Shown here piece after piece: positions 7,794 through 14,625 of a stretch of DNA of 64,000 bases. Every line of letters starts with the position of its first letter. Positions within the stretch are counted from its first letter, which is position 1. The notes beneath the pieces are model-generated. The model saw only the letters and a list, made by a program, of their open reading frames with translations, was not told the origin of the DNA and did not search any database. The DNA is from Streptomyces sp. SAI-135 (GTDB taxonomy: Bacteria; Actinomycetota; Actinomycetes; Streptomycetales; Streptomycetaceae), in contig NZ_JARXYP010000002.1 in NCBI RefSeq assembly GCF_029893805.1, positions 3,472,001 to 3,536,000 on the forward strand. Reading direction: 5' to 3'. The position numbers and the translations under genes are program-made.

Positions 7794-7840
7794 AAGGGCC
7801 GATCCCCCGGCCCTGGACGGCCACCGAGGAATCGGCCCTT
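7794..7840 (-). terminator. Terminator-like hairpin after the 93-aa secreted protein gene
   Basis: Perfect 10-bp arms AAGGGCCGAT (7794-7803) and ATCGGCCCTT (7831-7840), loop 27 nt, located between the stop of the 7874-8155 gene and the start of the DUF5949 gene. Confidence 0.55.
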
Positions 7841-7873
7841 TCCCGGATGTCCCCGGTGCCGGGAGAAGCGGGT

Positions 7874-8155
7874 TCAGCCGCCGATGGGAAGAACGCCGGC
7901 AATTCCGCCGTCGTTGTTCAGGTCCTGCGTCGCGCCCTTCACGGTGTTGAGCATGGAGCCCTTGTTCTCGGTGTCGAGCGCGTCCGACTGGTGCTGCAGC
8001 GGCATCACGTCGATGGGACCCCTGGTGAGCGCGTTCACGGCGCCGTTGAGGCTGGTGGGCGTGAGGTCGGCGCTGTTGTAGGCGAACGCGGGCGCTGCGG
8101 CACCGGCGAGGACCAGGGAACCGGCAACGACAGCAGCGGCCTTCAGGGACTTCAT
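7874..8155 (-). CDS. Small secreted protein, 93 aa, unknown function
   Basis: Sec signal peptide (MKSLKAAAVVAGSLVLAGAA, cleavage likely after AFA at residue 25), leaving a mature protein of about 68 residues. It is polar with Asn/Gln/Asp and a Gly-rich end (GGIAGVLPIGG), and has no cysteines. The start ATG 8155 follows AAGGAA. Length, secretion and position resemble surface-associated small proteins of sporulating streptomycetes, and the size range is similar to rodlins, but no rodlin or chaplin motif is present. It is flanked by its own terminator-like hairpin, so it is probably monocistronic. Confidence 0.75.
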   Translation of the reverse strand: MKSLKAAAVVAGSLVLAGAAAPAFAYNSADLTPTSLNGAVNALTRGPIDVMPLQHQSDALDTENKGSMLNTVKGATQDLNNDGGIAGVLPIGG

Positions 8156-8240
8156 CGTGTTCCTTTCTTCGGCAACTCATGTCGCCAGAGGGAATTCTGA
8201 CGCCGTGCCCAACGAGTTGCGGCCTGAGCGGAAACCCTTC

Positions 8241-8858
8241 CTATGAGTCCTCATATGAGATCCCGCCCGTCGGCAGGGCCGGCGGGCTCGGTGGGCTCGG
8301 CAGGCTCGGTGCGGGCAGCTTTCCGCCGAGGAGGGTGGCGGCGACGGTGTTGACGAGGCTCGTCACGGTGGTGGTGACCGCCGGGGTCACCTGAGCGGCC
8401 TCCCCCGAGGTCACCGCCTTGATCAGCTCGTCGATCGCCTTCTGGAGCGCGGCCAGGGCGTCCCCGATGACGTCGGCGGGAGCGCCACCGGTCCTTGTGA
8501 GCGCGGGGAGCGCGGGGAGCGTGGTCGCCGGGGTGGCCGCCGCCGCTCCGGTGACCTTGGCGATGGCGTCCTTCACGGCGGTGCCGAGCTCGGCGGCGTC
8601 GGCGGCGGGGAGTTGGCCGTTGTCGGCCTTGAGCACGGCGTTCAGGAGGTCGGTGGCCGGGGTGAGCACGCCGCCGAGGTCGCCGAGGCTCTTGACCTGG
8701 GCGAGGAGTGCGTCCGCGTCGGGGAGGGGCGCACGGGACGCGGCGTGGGCCCGCTCCCGGGCCGGGTCGGCTGCGACGGCGGCCGGACCGGCCAGGCCGA
8801 CCAGGAGGGCGGCGCACAGTGCGGTGGACGCGATACGCCGTGCGGGCAGACCACGCAT
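8241..8858 (-). CDS. Secreted helical Ala/Leu-rich protein, unknown function
   Basis: 205 residues with a Sec signal peptide (MRGLPARRIASTALCAALLV..., cleavage about residue 30 after AVA-AD). The mature part is strongly Ala/Leu/Thr-rich with heptad-like stretches (DALLAQVKSLGDLGGVLTPATDLLNAVLKA..., DVIGDALAALQKAIDELIKAVTSG), then a Pro/Ser-rich tail (LPSPPSPPALPTGG). It looks like an amphipathic helical surface or matrix protein; no family is recognised. ATG 8858 follows GGGAAC. It lies between another small secreted protein and chpF. Confidence 0.7.
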   Translation of the reverse strand: MRGLPARRIASTALCAALLVGLAGPAAVAADPARERAHAASRAPLPDADALLAQVKSLGDLGGVLTPATDLLNAVLKADNGQLPAADAAELGTAVKDAIAKVTGAAAATPATTLPALPALTRTGGAPADVIGDALAALQKAIDELIKAVTSGEAAQVTPAVTTTVTSLVNTVAATLLGGKLPAPSLPSPPSPPALPTGGISYEDS

Positions 8859-8951
8859 GGGGGTTCCCTTCGATGAGCTCCGGATCTGTGCCCACCGTGA
8901 ATTCACCCCCTGCGCCCCGCAACTCGTACCCCCCGTTCGGGGCAACGCAGA

Positions 8952-8991
8952 CCGGCCGCTCTCCCGCGTGGGAACACGGGAGGGCGGCCGG
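8952..8991 (-). terminator. Terminator-like hairpin after chpF
   Basis: CCGGCCGC and CTCCCG segments (8952-8966) pair with CGGGAG and GCGGCCGG (8976-8991). The stem is interrupted by single unpaired bases around a 9-nt loop, just downstream of the chpF stop on the minus strand. Confidence 0.55.
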
Positions 8992-9013
8992 CCTACGGGG
9001 TGGCGTGTGAACG

Positions 9014-9253
9014 TCAGTCGTTCTCGCACTGGTTGCCGAACGCCGGGTTCAGCAGGGCGATGATGTCGACGGTGTTGCCGCAGACGTTGACCGGGACGTG
9101 AACCGGAACCTGGACGACGTTGCCCGACAGCACGCCCGGGGAGTGGGCGGCGGCGGCCTGCGCGCCACTGTCGGCAGCGGCGATGCCCGCACCACCGGCG
9201 ACGGCCGCGGCGGCAACGGAGGTCAGGGCCAGGCCCTTCGCGATACGCGACAT
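9014..9253 (-). CDS. chpF: Short chaplin (ChpF-like)
   Basis: A 79-residue chaplin: signal peptide about residues 1-28 (MSRIAKGLALTSVAAAAVAGGA..., ending AAA-DSG), then one chaplin domain with SPGVLSGNVVQVPVHVPVN and the Cys pair of VCGNTVDIIALLNPAFGNQCEND, which forms the very C-terminus. It is exported and self-assembles into surface amyloid fibres on aerial hyphae. ATG 9253 follows GGAG; the longer ORF upstream would run through the promoter. It has its own BldN-type promoter and 5' hairpin. It is divergent from the DUF3344/exopolysaccharide operon. The symbol is from position relative to melC and the rodlins. Confidence 0.88.
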   Translation of the reverse strand: MSRIAKGLALTSVAAAAVAGGAGIAAADSGAQAAAAHSPGVLSGNVVQVPVHVPVNVCGNTVDIIALLNPAFGNQCEND

Positions 9254-9287
9254 GGAGAGTTGCTCCTTGGGGGTTGACACAAACACC

Positions 9288-9303
9288 CGGGCGGATGCCC
9301 GGC
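9288..9303 (-). promoter_or_regulatory. Stem-loop at the predicted 5' end of chpF mRNA, nested in a larger inverted repeat
   Basis: CCGGGC-4 nt-GCCCGG (9288-9303) begins where the BldN-type promoter should initiate (about 9303). It is nested inside a second perfect 10-bp inverted repeat GTTGACACAA (9273-9282) / TTGTGTCAAC (9305-9314), whose outer arm overlaps the promoter -10. The inner hairpin would be transcribed; the outer repeat could act as DNA operator. Confidence 0.5.
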
Positions 9304-9309
9304 GTTGTG

Positions 9310-9337
9310 TCAACGCGTGGCGCCCGCCCGGGTTGTG
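9310..9337 (-). promoter_or_regulatory. BldN-type ECF sigma promoter of chpF
   Basis: Minus strand: CACAAC (9337-9332), 16-bp spacer, CGTTGA (9315-9310). The -10 is an exact match and the -35 keeps the AAC core of the BldN consensus I recall (CGTAAC-N16/17-CGTTGA). Confidence 0.7.
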
Positions 9338-9396
9338 CGGCCAAAGGGGTGATCTGCCGGGACCGCGGCTGCGCGACGCCGACACGGTAGACCGAT

Positions 9397-9428
9397 TTGA
9401 CAGTAATAGTCCGGATCGCGGCTAGAGT
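9397..9428 (+). promoter_or_regulatory. Possible promoter of the exopolysaccharide operon
   Basis: TTGACA (9397-9402) and TAGAGT (9423-9428), about 80 nt before the DUF3344 start. The 20-bp spacing is longer than the usual 17-18 bp, so this is a weak candidate. Confidence 0.3.
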
Positions 9429-9507
9429 TGCGGACCTCCCGGCGCCCCCACGGACGGCACGTCGCACGCATGGGGCGCCGTACCTTCCCGAAAGGGCGAC
9501 GCCGGTC

Positions 9508-10641
9508 ATGCACAGATCCCCGGGTCCACTGCTGCGCCCCGCGATGGCGGGGGTGATCCTGCTGGCGGCCCTGTGCACGCCGGTCCGCGCGCAGGCGGTG
9601 ACGCCCGCCCCCGAGGCCGCGGAGGCGCGGCGGCTCCCCTTCACCGAGCGCTACCGCGCGACGCAGCACGGCGGCATCGTCCGCGCGGCCAACACCTCCG
9701 TCAGCTGCCGTGCCACCGGCCCGCAGGCCACGCCGACCTGCCCGGCCGTACGCGCGGGCGGCAAGGGCGCCAACGGCGACTTCGACATGTTCTACGTCGA
9801 CGTCGACCGCGACCCCAACACCTACAACTCCTCCCGCGCCGAGGTCCGGCTGCCGGAGGGCTCGCGGGTGACGTACGCGCGCCTGTACTGGGGCGGCAAT
9901 CTGCGGGTGGGCGAGCAGAAGCCGCCGAAGGACAACGGGCGGGTGCTGATCGCCGAGCCCGGTGGCCGGTACAAGGCGTTTCTCGCGGACACCGTGGTGG
10001 GCCACCGGGTGGCGCACGGCGCGGACGCCTTCCAGGCCTCGGCGGACGTCACGGGTCTGGTCCGGGACAGCGGTTCGGGCCTGTACACGGTGGCCCAGGT
10101 CAACGCGGCGATGGGCAGGTCCACGGCCGGGGCGTGGGGCGGCTGGACGCTGGTGGTGGCGTACGAGAACCCGGACCTGCCGCTGCGGCACCTCGCCGTC
10201 CTGGACGGCTTCGACGCCCTGCACTCCCGTACCGCCCAGGAGATCCGGCTGGGCGGGCTGCGTCTGGCGGGGCACGGCACCGGCCGGGTTGGACTCGTCG
10301 CGTACGACGGCGACCGCGGCCGCACGGGTGATTCGCTCACCGTGTCGACCGGCCGCGGTCCGCACACCGTGCTCGCCGGTCCCGGCGGCCCCCGCGACGA
10401 CGTGCTGAACTCGACGATCTCCGAGGCGGGGGCGCCCGCGCCGGAGCGTGTGCCCTCCTACGCGCACACCCTCGGTTACGACTCGGACGTGTTCGAACTC
10501 GGGAACGCTCTGCGGCGCGGCGGTGACCACCTGGCCTTCCGGCTCGTTTCCCAGCGGGACGCGGCATGGGCCGGCGCGCTCTTCGTCGTCGCCGACGCCC
10601 GGCAGCAGGCGCGTTCCGGCCCGTCCCGAGCACATCCGTGA
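9508..10641 (+). CDS. Secreted DUF3344-type protein heading the exopolysaccharide locus
   Basis: 377 residues. Signal peptide about residues 1-30 (MHRSPGPLLRPAMAGVILLAALCTPVRAQA). The mature part has recurring beta-rich blocks (YRATQHGGIVRAANTSVSC, FDMFYVDVDRDPNTYNSSRAEVRLP, ARLYWGGNL, GWTLVVAYENPDLPLRHLAVLDGFD) that I associate with the DUF3344 family of secreted proteins, function unknown. One potential disulfide pair (SCRATGPQATPTC) is present. ATG 9508 is preceded by AGGG; the next gene starts 16 nt after the stop, so it is likely the first gene of the polysaccharide operon. An adhesin or matrix role is inference only. Confidence 0.7.
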   Translation: MHRSPGPLLRPAMAGVILLAALCTPVRAQAVTPAPEAAEARRLPFTERYRATQHGGIVRAANTSVSCRATGPQATPTCPAVRAGGKGANGDFDMFYVDVDRDPNTYNSSRAEVRLPEGSRVTYARLYWGGNLRVGEQKPPKDNGRVLIAEPGGRYKAFLADTVVGHRVAHGADAFQASADVTGLVRDSGSGLYTVAQVNAAMGRSTAGAWGGWTLVVAYENPDLPLRHLAVLDGFDALHSRTAQEIRLGGLRLAGHGTGRVGLVAYDGDRGRTGDSLTVSTGRGPHTVLAGPGGPRDDVLNSTISEAGAPAPERVPSYAHTLGYDSDVFELGNALRRGGDHLAFRLVSQRDAAWAGALFVVADARQQARSGPSRAHP

Positions 10642-10657
10642 GCGAGGAAACCGCGCA

Positions 10658-11833
10658 ATGCACCAGTCAGCAACCGACCCAAGGCCGCGGGTCCTGCACG
10701 TCACGCAACCCGTGGACGGCGGGGTCGCCCGGGTGGTGACGGACCTGGCGCGGGCCCAGGTCGCCGCCGGTCTGCACGTCACGGTGGCCTGCCCGGACAG
10801 CCTCCTCGCCGCGGACCTGCGGGCCCTCGGCGCGGACGTACGGCGGTGGCGGGCGACGCGTTCGCCGGGTCCGGCACTCCTCGGGGAGGTACGGCGCCTC
10901 GCCCGGGTGATCGAGGAGGTGCGGCCCGATCTGGTGCACGCGCACAGCGCGAAGGCCGGACTGGCCGGACGGATCGCCGTACGGGGGCGGATCCCGACCG
11001 TGTTCCAGCCGCACGCCTGGTCGTTCGAGGCGGTCGGCGGCGTCACCGCCGCCCTCGCGCTCGGCTGGGAGCGGCGGGCGGCGCGCTGGTCCGCGCGGAC
11101 GGTGTGCGTCAGCGAGGCGGAGCGGCGGACGGGGCTGCGGGCCGGGATCGCGGGGCGGTGGAGCGTGATCCCCAACGGGATCGACACCGAACGCTTCCGT
11201 CCCGCCGCCGCGGACACCGCACGGGCGGAACTCCTGCCCGGGATCGATCCGGCGGCGCCGCTCGTGGTGTGCGTGGGGCGGCTGTGCCGGCAGAAGGGGC
11301 AGGACGTCCTGCTGCGGTCCTGGGACGCGGTGCTGCGACGGGTTCCGCGGGCGCGCCTCGTGCTGGTCGGGAACGGGCCCGAGGAGGGCCGCCTGCGTGC
11401 ACGAGCCCCGGAGTCCGTGCTGTTCACGGGGGCTGTCGCCGATGCCGTGCCCTGGTACCGGGCCGCCGATCTGGTCGTCCTGCCGTCGCGCTGGGAGGGC
11501 ATGGCGCTCGCCCCGCTGGAGGCGATGGCCTGCGGGCGGCCCGTGGTGGTGACGGACGTGGACGGCGCCCGGGAGAGCCTGCCGCCCGCGCTCGCGCCGC
11601 GCTGCCTGGTGCCCCCGGAGAACCCGGCGGCGCTGGCCGACGCCGTCGCCGCACTGCTGCCCGACCCGTCGCTGCGCGCGTCGCTCGGCCACCAGGGGCG
11701 CCGTCACGTCCTGTCCACGCACGACGTGCGGCACACGTCCGAGGCGGTGGCGGGCCTGTACCGCGGCCTGCTCGACGCCGGGCCCGCCGCGCGCGTCGCG
11801 CCCACCGAGTACAGGGAGCCCATCCACTCGTGA
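10658..11833 (+). CDS. GT4-type glycosyltransferase
   Basis: 391 residues, GT-B fold. The N-terminal domain starts RVLHVTQPVDGGVARVVTDLARAQ and includes DLVHAHSAKAGLAGRIA. The C-terminal donor-binding domain has VCVGRLCRQKGQDVLL and the family-4 E-x7-E signature in PSRWEGMALAPLEAMACGRP. These are retaining transferases that use nucleotide- or lipid-linked sugars on the cytoplasmic face. ATG 10658 follows GAGGAA. The stop overlaps the next gene's GTG by 4 nt. It is one of two GT4 enzymes in the locus, which presumably build the lipid-linked repeat unit after the priming enzyme downstream. Confidence 0.88.
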   Translation: MHQSATDPRPRVLHVTQPVDGGVARVVTDLARAQVAAGLHVTVACPDSLLAADLRALGADVRRWRATRSPGPALLGEVRRLARVIEEVRPDLVHAHSAKAGLAGRIAVRGRIPTVFQPHAWSFEAVGGVTAALALGWERRAARWSARTVCVSEAERRTGLRAGIAGRWSVIPNGIDTERFRPAAADTARAELLPGIDPAAPLVVCVGRLCRQKGQDVLLRSWDAVLRRVPRARLVLVGNGPEEGRLRARAPESVLFTGAVADAVPWYRAADLVVLPSRWEGMALAPLEAMACGRPVVVTDVDGARESLPPALAPRCLVPPENPAALADAVAALLPDPSLRASLGHQGRRHVLSTHDVRHTSEAVAGLYRGLLDAGPAARVAPTEYREPIHS

Positions 11834-13254
11834 CCGCGGAAAGCACCGTCCCCTCCCCCGGCGGACAGACCAGGGACCTGGGATTCCCCTCCGTCTCGAT
11901 CATGCCGCCGCGCGGCTCCGGCTCGGGATTCAGGTTCCCCGCCCGGCGGCCCCCGGCCCGCCCCGCCTCCCCGGTCCCGCTGCTCACCGCGGACCTCGTC
12001 GCCGCCCTGGTGGGAGCGTGCGCGTTCTCCGGTGACCGGTGGCGGCCGCTGCTCGTGGCGGTGCTGGTGGCCGCCTCGGTGCTGCTGCGCCCGCTGCCGC
12101 CCCGCCAGGTGGCCGGCGTCCTCGACGAACTGCCCGCCGTCTGCGCCAGGATCGCGGTCGCCTGGCTGGTCCTCGCCGCCGCGGTGGCCTCCTACGACGC
12201 GGACCGGGCACTGTCGCCGACCGTCCTCCTCGTCGGCTTCCTGCTCCAGTCGGTGACGGCCTGCGCGGGACGCGGCACCGTACGCCGGGGGCAGCGCCTC
12301 GCCCGGCTCTCCCGGCCGCACGCCGCGCTCGTCGTCGGTCCGGCGGCGACCGCGCAGCGCGTGGCCGCCGCCGTACTGCGCCATCCGGGCTGCGGGGTGC
12401 GGCCGGTGGGGATCGTGACCGAACAGCCCGAGGGCGGCGAGGGGCTGCCCGTGCTGACCACCGGCGAGGAGGTCGAGCGGGCGCTCATCCAGAACGGTGT
12501 ACGGGACGTCCTGACCGTCCACCCGTCCGTACGGTCCCGGCAGGGGCCGCTGCTGCGGGCGCTCGCCGAGTCGGGCTGCGCGGTGTGGGAGATCGACGCG
12601 GAGTCGCCGTCGTACGAGATGCGGGAGCAGCTCGCCGGGTTCTCCTGCCGGCGCCTGGTGATGGGGTCGCGGCGGCGGGGCAGCGCCGGGAAGCGGGCGC
12701 TGGACGTGGTCGTGTCCGGGACGCTGCTGTTGCTGGTCAGCCCGCTGCTGCTGGTGTGCGCGGTGGCGTTGCGGCTGACCGGCGGTCCGGGCGTGGTGTT
12801 CCGGCAGGAGCGGATCGGCAAGGAGGGCAAGCCGTTCACGCTGCTGAAGTTCCGCACCCACCGGCCGGTCGACGCGCACGAGGCGGCGACGCGCTGGAGC
12901 GTGGCGAACGAGCACCGGATGCCGTGGCTGTGCCGCTTCCTGCGACGCACCTCGATGGACGAGCTGCTCCAGCTGTGGAACGTCCTGCGGGGCGACATGA
13001 GCCTGGTCGGTCCGCGGCCCGAACGCCCCTACTTCGTCACGAAGTTCAGCCAGACCTACCCCGGTTACGCGGCCCGCCACCGGATGCGGACCGGCATCAC
13101 CGGGCTCGCCCAGATCCACGGTCTGCGCGGTGACACCTCGATCGAGGACCGTTGCCGCTTCGACAACGCGTACATCGACAACTGGTCGCTGTGGCAGGAC
13201 ATCTGCATCCTGCTGCGCACCGCGGCCACGCTCGTGCGTCCGACGGGGAGCTGA
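11830..13254 (+). CDS. Polyprenyl-phosphate sugar-1-phosphate transferase (WcaJ/WbaP-type priming enzyme)
   Basis: 474 residues. The N-terminal half has several membrane helices (about residues 50-150) and a Rossmann-like soluble region (ALVVGPAATAQRVAAAVLRHPGC). The C-terminal catalytic domain begins at KRALDVVVSGTLLLLVSPLL and contains GPGVVFRQERIGKEGKPFTLLKFRT, RRTSMDELLQLWNVLRGDMSLVGPRPE, and GITGLAQIHGLRG, all read in parts. This is the full polyprenol-phosphate hexose-1-P transferase signature. It would transfer the first sugar phosphate to undecaprenyl phosphate and so start the repeat unit. The GTG start 11830 overlaps the previous stop by 4 nt (GTGA). The long in-frame ORF upstream is not coding. 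Confidence 0.88.
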   Translation: MTAESTVPSPGGQTRDLGFPSVSIMPPRGSGSGFRFPARRPPARPASPVPLLTADLVAALVGACAFSGDRWRPLLVAVLVAASVLLRPLPPRQVAGVLDELPAVCARIAVAWLVLAAAVASYDADRALSPTVLLVGFLLQSVTACAGRGTVRRGQRLARLSRPHAALVVGPAATAQRVAAAVLRHPGCGVRPVGIVTEQPEGGEGLPVLTTGEEVERALIQNGVRDVLTVHPSVRSRQGPLLRALAESGCAVWEIDAESPSYEMREQLAGFSCRRLVMGSRRRGSAGKRALDVVVSGTLLLLVSPLLLVCAVALRLTGGPGVVFRQERIGKEGKPFTLLKFRTHRPVDAHEAATRWSVANEHRMPWLCRFLRRTSMDELLQLWNVLRGDMSLVGPRPERPYFVTKFSQTYPGYAARHRMRTGITGLAQIHGLRGDTSIEDRCRFDNAYIDNWSLWQDICILLRTAATLVRPTGS

Positions 13255-13260
13255 GCGCGC

Positions 13261-14625
13261 ATGAGTCTCGCGCTGAGCCTGCCACGGGTGCGGGAGCTGA
13301 CTCCCGTACTGCCGGTGGTGGCCGTGGTCGCCCTGCTGGCACTGCCGGTGTCGCCGACCGCCGAGAGCGGTGCGGGTCCGGCCGACGCGGTCTCCGGCCT
13401 CGTGGTGCTGTACTGCGTGGTCCGGCTGCTGCGCGAACGGCGGCGCCCCCTGTCGCGGACGGCGGCCGTCGTCCTCGGCCTGCCGGTGGCGGGGCTGGCC
13501 GTGGCCGCGGTGGGCGCCTCCTCGCCGGCCGCCGGACTCACCGGCATGGGCCGCTACCTCCAGGTCTTCGTACTGGTCCCGGCGGCCGTGCTGATGCTGG
13601 TCCGGGACCGGCGCGACTTCCGGCTGCTGGCCTGGTCGCTGGTGGCCCTCGCCGGGTGGCAGGGCGCGCTCGGCGTGCACCAGTACGCGACCGGGACCGG
13701 CGCTTCCTACCAGGGGGAGGACATCCGGGCCGTCGGCACCTTCGGGGCGGCGGACGTGATGGGGATGGCGACCGTCGTCTCCTTCGGTCTGGTGTGCGCG
13801 CTCGGACTGGCCCTGGGACAGGCGTCCGTACGGCAGCGGGCCGTCGCCGCCGGGTGCGTGCTCGCGCTGCTCCTGCCGCTCGCGCTGTCCTTCAGCCGGG
13901 GTGCGTGGATCGCCACGGCCGTGACCTGCTCGGTGCAGCTGGTGCTGGCCGGGCTGCGGCGGGCGCTTGCGGTGGGGGCCGTGGTGGCCGCCGTCGGTGT
14001 GGTCCTGGTGGGCGGCTTCGGGGTCGGTTCGGCCCAGCTGCAGGAGCGGATCAGCAGCATCACACAGGTCACCGACGCACCCGACCAGTCCGTCACCGAC
14101 CGGTACACCATGTGGGCGGCGGCCGTCGGCATGTGGCGCGAACAGCCGCTGACGGGCGTGGGGTTGAAGGGTTTCCCCGAGCAGCGGGACGCGCACGCCT
14201 CGCTGGCCCTGTCGGCCGGCAGCGACACGGAGGGCGCGGGGGCGGCCTTCCGGCGGCAGCCGCTGCTGTCCCCCCACAACATGTACCTCCTCGTGCTCGC
14301 CGAACAGGGTCTGATCGGCCTGCTCGCCCTCGCGGGCGGCTGGCTGGCGCTGCTGGTGTGCGGGCTGCGGGGGCTGGTGCGGGCGCGCGGGTCCGGGCGG
14401 GGGCTCGACTGCGCGCTCGTCGGCTGCGGACTGCTGGTGTGGCAGCTGACGGACTTCGCCTACGCGGACATCGGCGGCCCCTCGACGGTGCTGACCGCGG
14501 TGTGCTTCGGGGTGGTGGCCTGGTGGGCGCTGGTCGGAAGCGGTGCCGTGCGGGCACGGGCCGAGAGCGCTGCCGTGCCGGCGCGGGACGGGTCCGGCGC
14601 GGCCGAGGGGGCCGGGACCCGATGA
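13261..14625 (+). CDS. O-antigen ligase/Wzy-type polysaccharide polymerase
   Basis: 454-residue integral membrane protein with about ten hydrophobic segments and a large outer loop around residues 265-345 (QERISSITQVTDAPDQSVTDRYTMWAAAVGMWREQPLTGVGLKGFPEQRDAH, read in parts). It includes the Wzy_C-type blocks RYTMW...PLTGVGLKGF and PLLSPHNMYLLVLAEQGLIGLLAL. Such proteins polymerise or ligate lipid-linked glycan repeats outside the membrane. It lies 6 nt after the priming enzyme and overlaps the flippase gene by 4 nt (ATGA), in keeping with a Wzx/Wzy pathway. Whether it polymerises or ligates cannot be told from sequence. Confidence 0.8.
   Translation: MSLALSLPRVRELTPVLPVVAVVALLALPVSPTAESGAGPADAVSGLVVLYCVVRLLRERRRPLSRTAAVVLGLPVAGLAVAAVGASSPAAGLTGMGRYLQVFVLVPAAVLMLVRDRRDFRLLAWSLVALAGWQGALGVHQYATGTGASYQGEDIRAVGTFGAADVMGMATVVSFGLVCALGLALGQASVRQRAVAAGCVLALLLPLALSFSRGAWIATAVTCSVQLVLAGLRRALAVGAVVAAVGVVLVGGFGVGSAQLQERISSITQVTDAPDQSVTDRYTMWAAAVGMWREQPLTGVGLKGFPEQRDAHASLALSAGSDTEGAGAAFRRQPLLSPHNMYLLVLAEQGLIGLLALAGGWLALLVCGLRGLVRARGSGRGLDCALVGCGLLVWQLTDFAYADIGGPSTVLTAVCFGVVAWWALVGSGAVRARAESAAVPARDGSGAAEGAGTR

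Noticed and set aside
9397..9507. Extending the DUF3344 protein upstream to 9397.
   Set aside because: The extension would begin inside the putative promoter and precede a clear signal peptide at MHRSPG; ATG 9508 has the better RBS.
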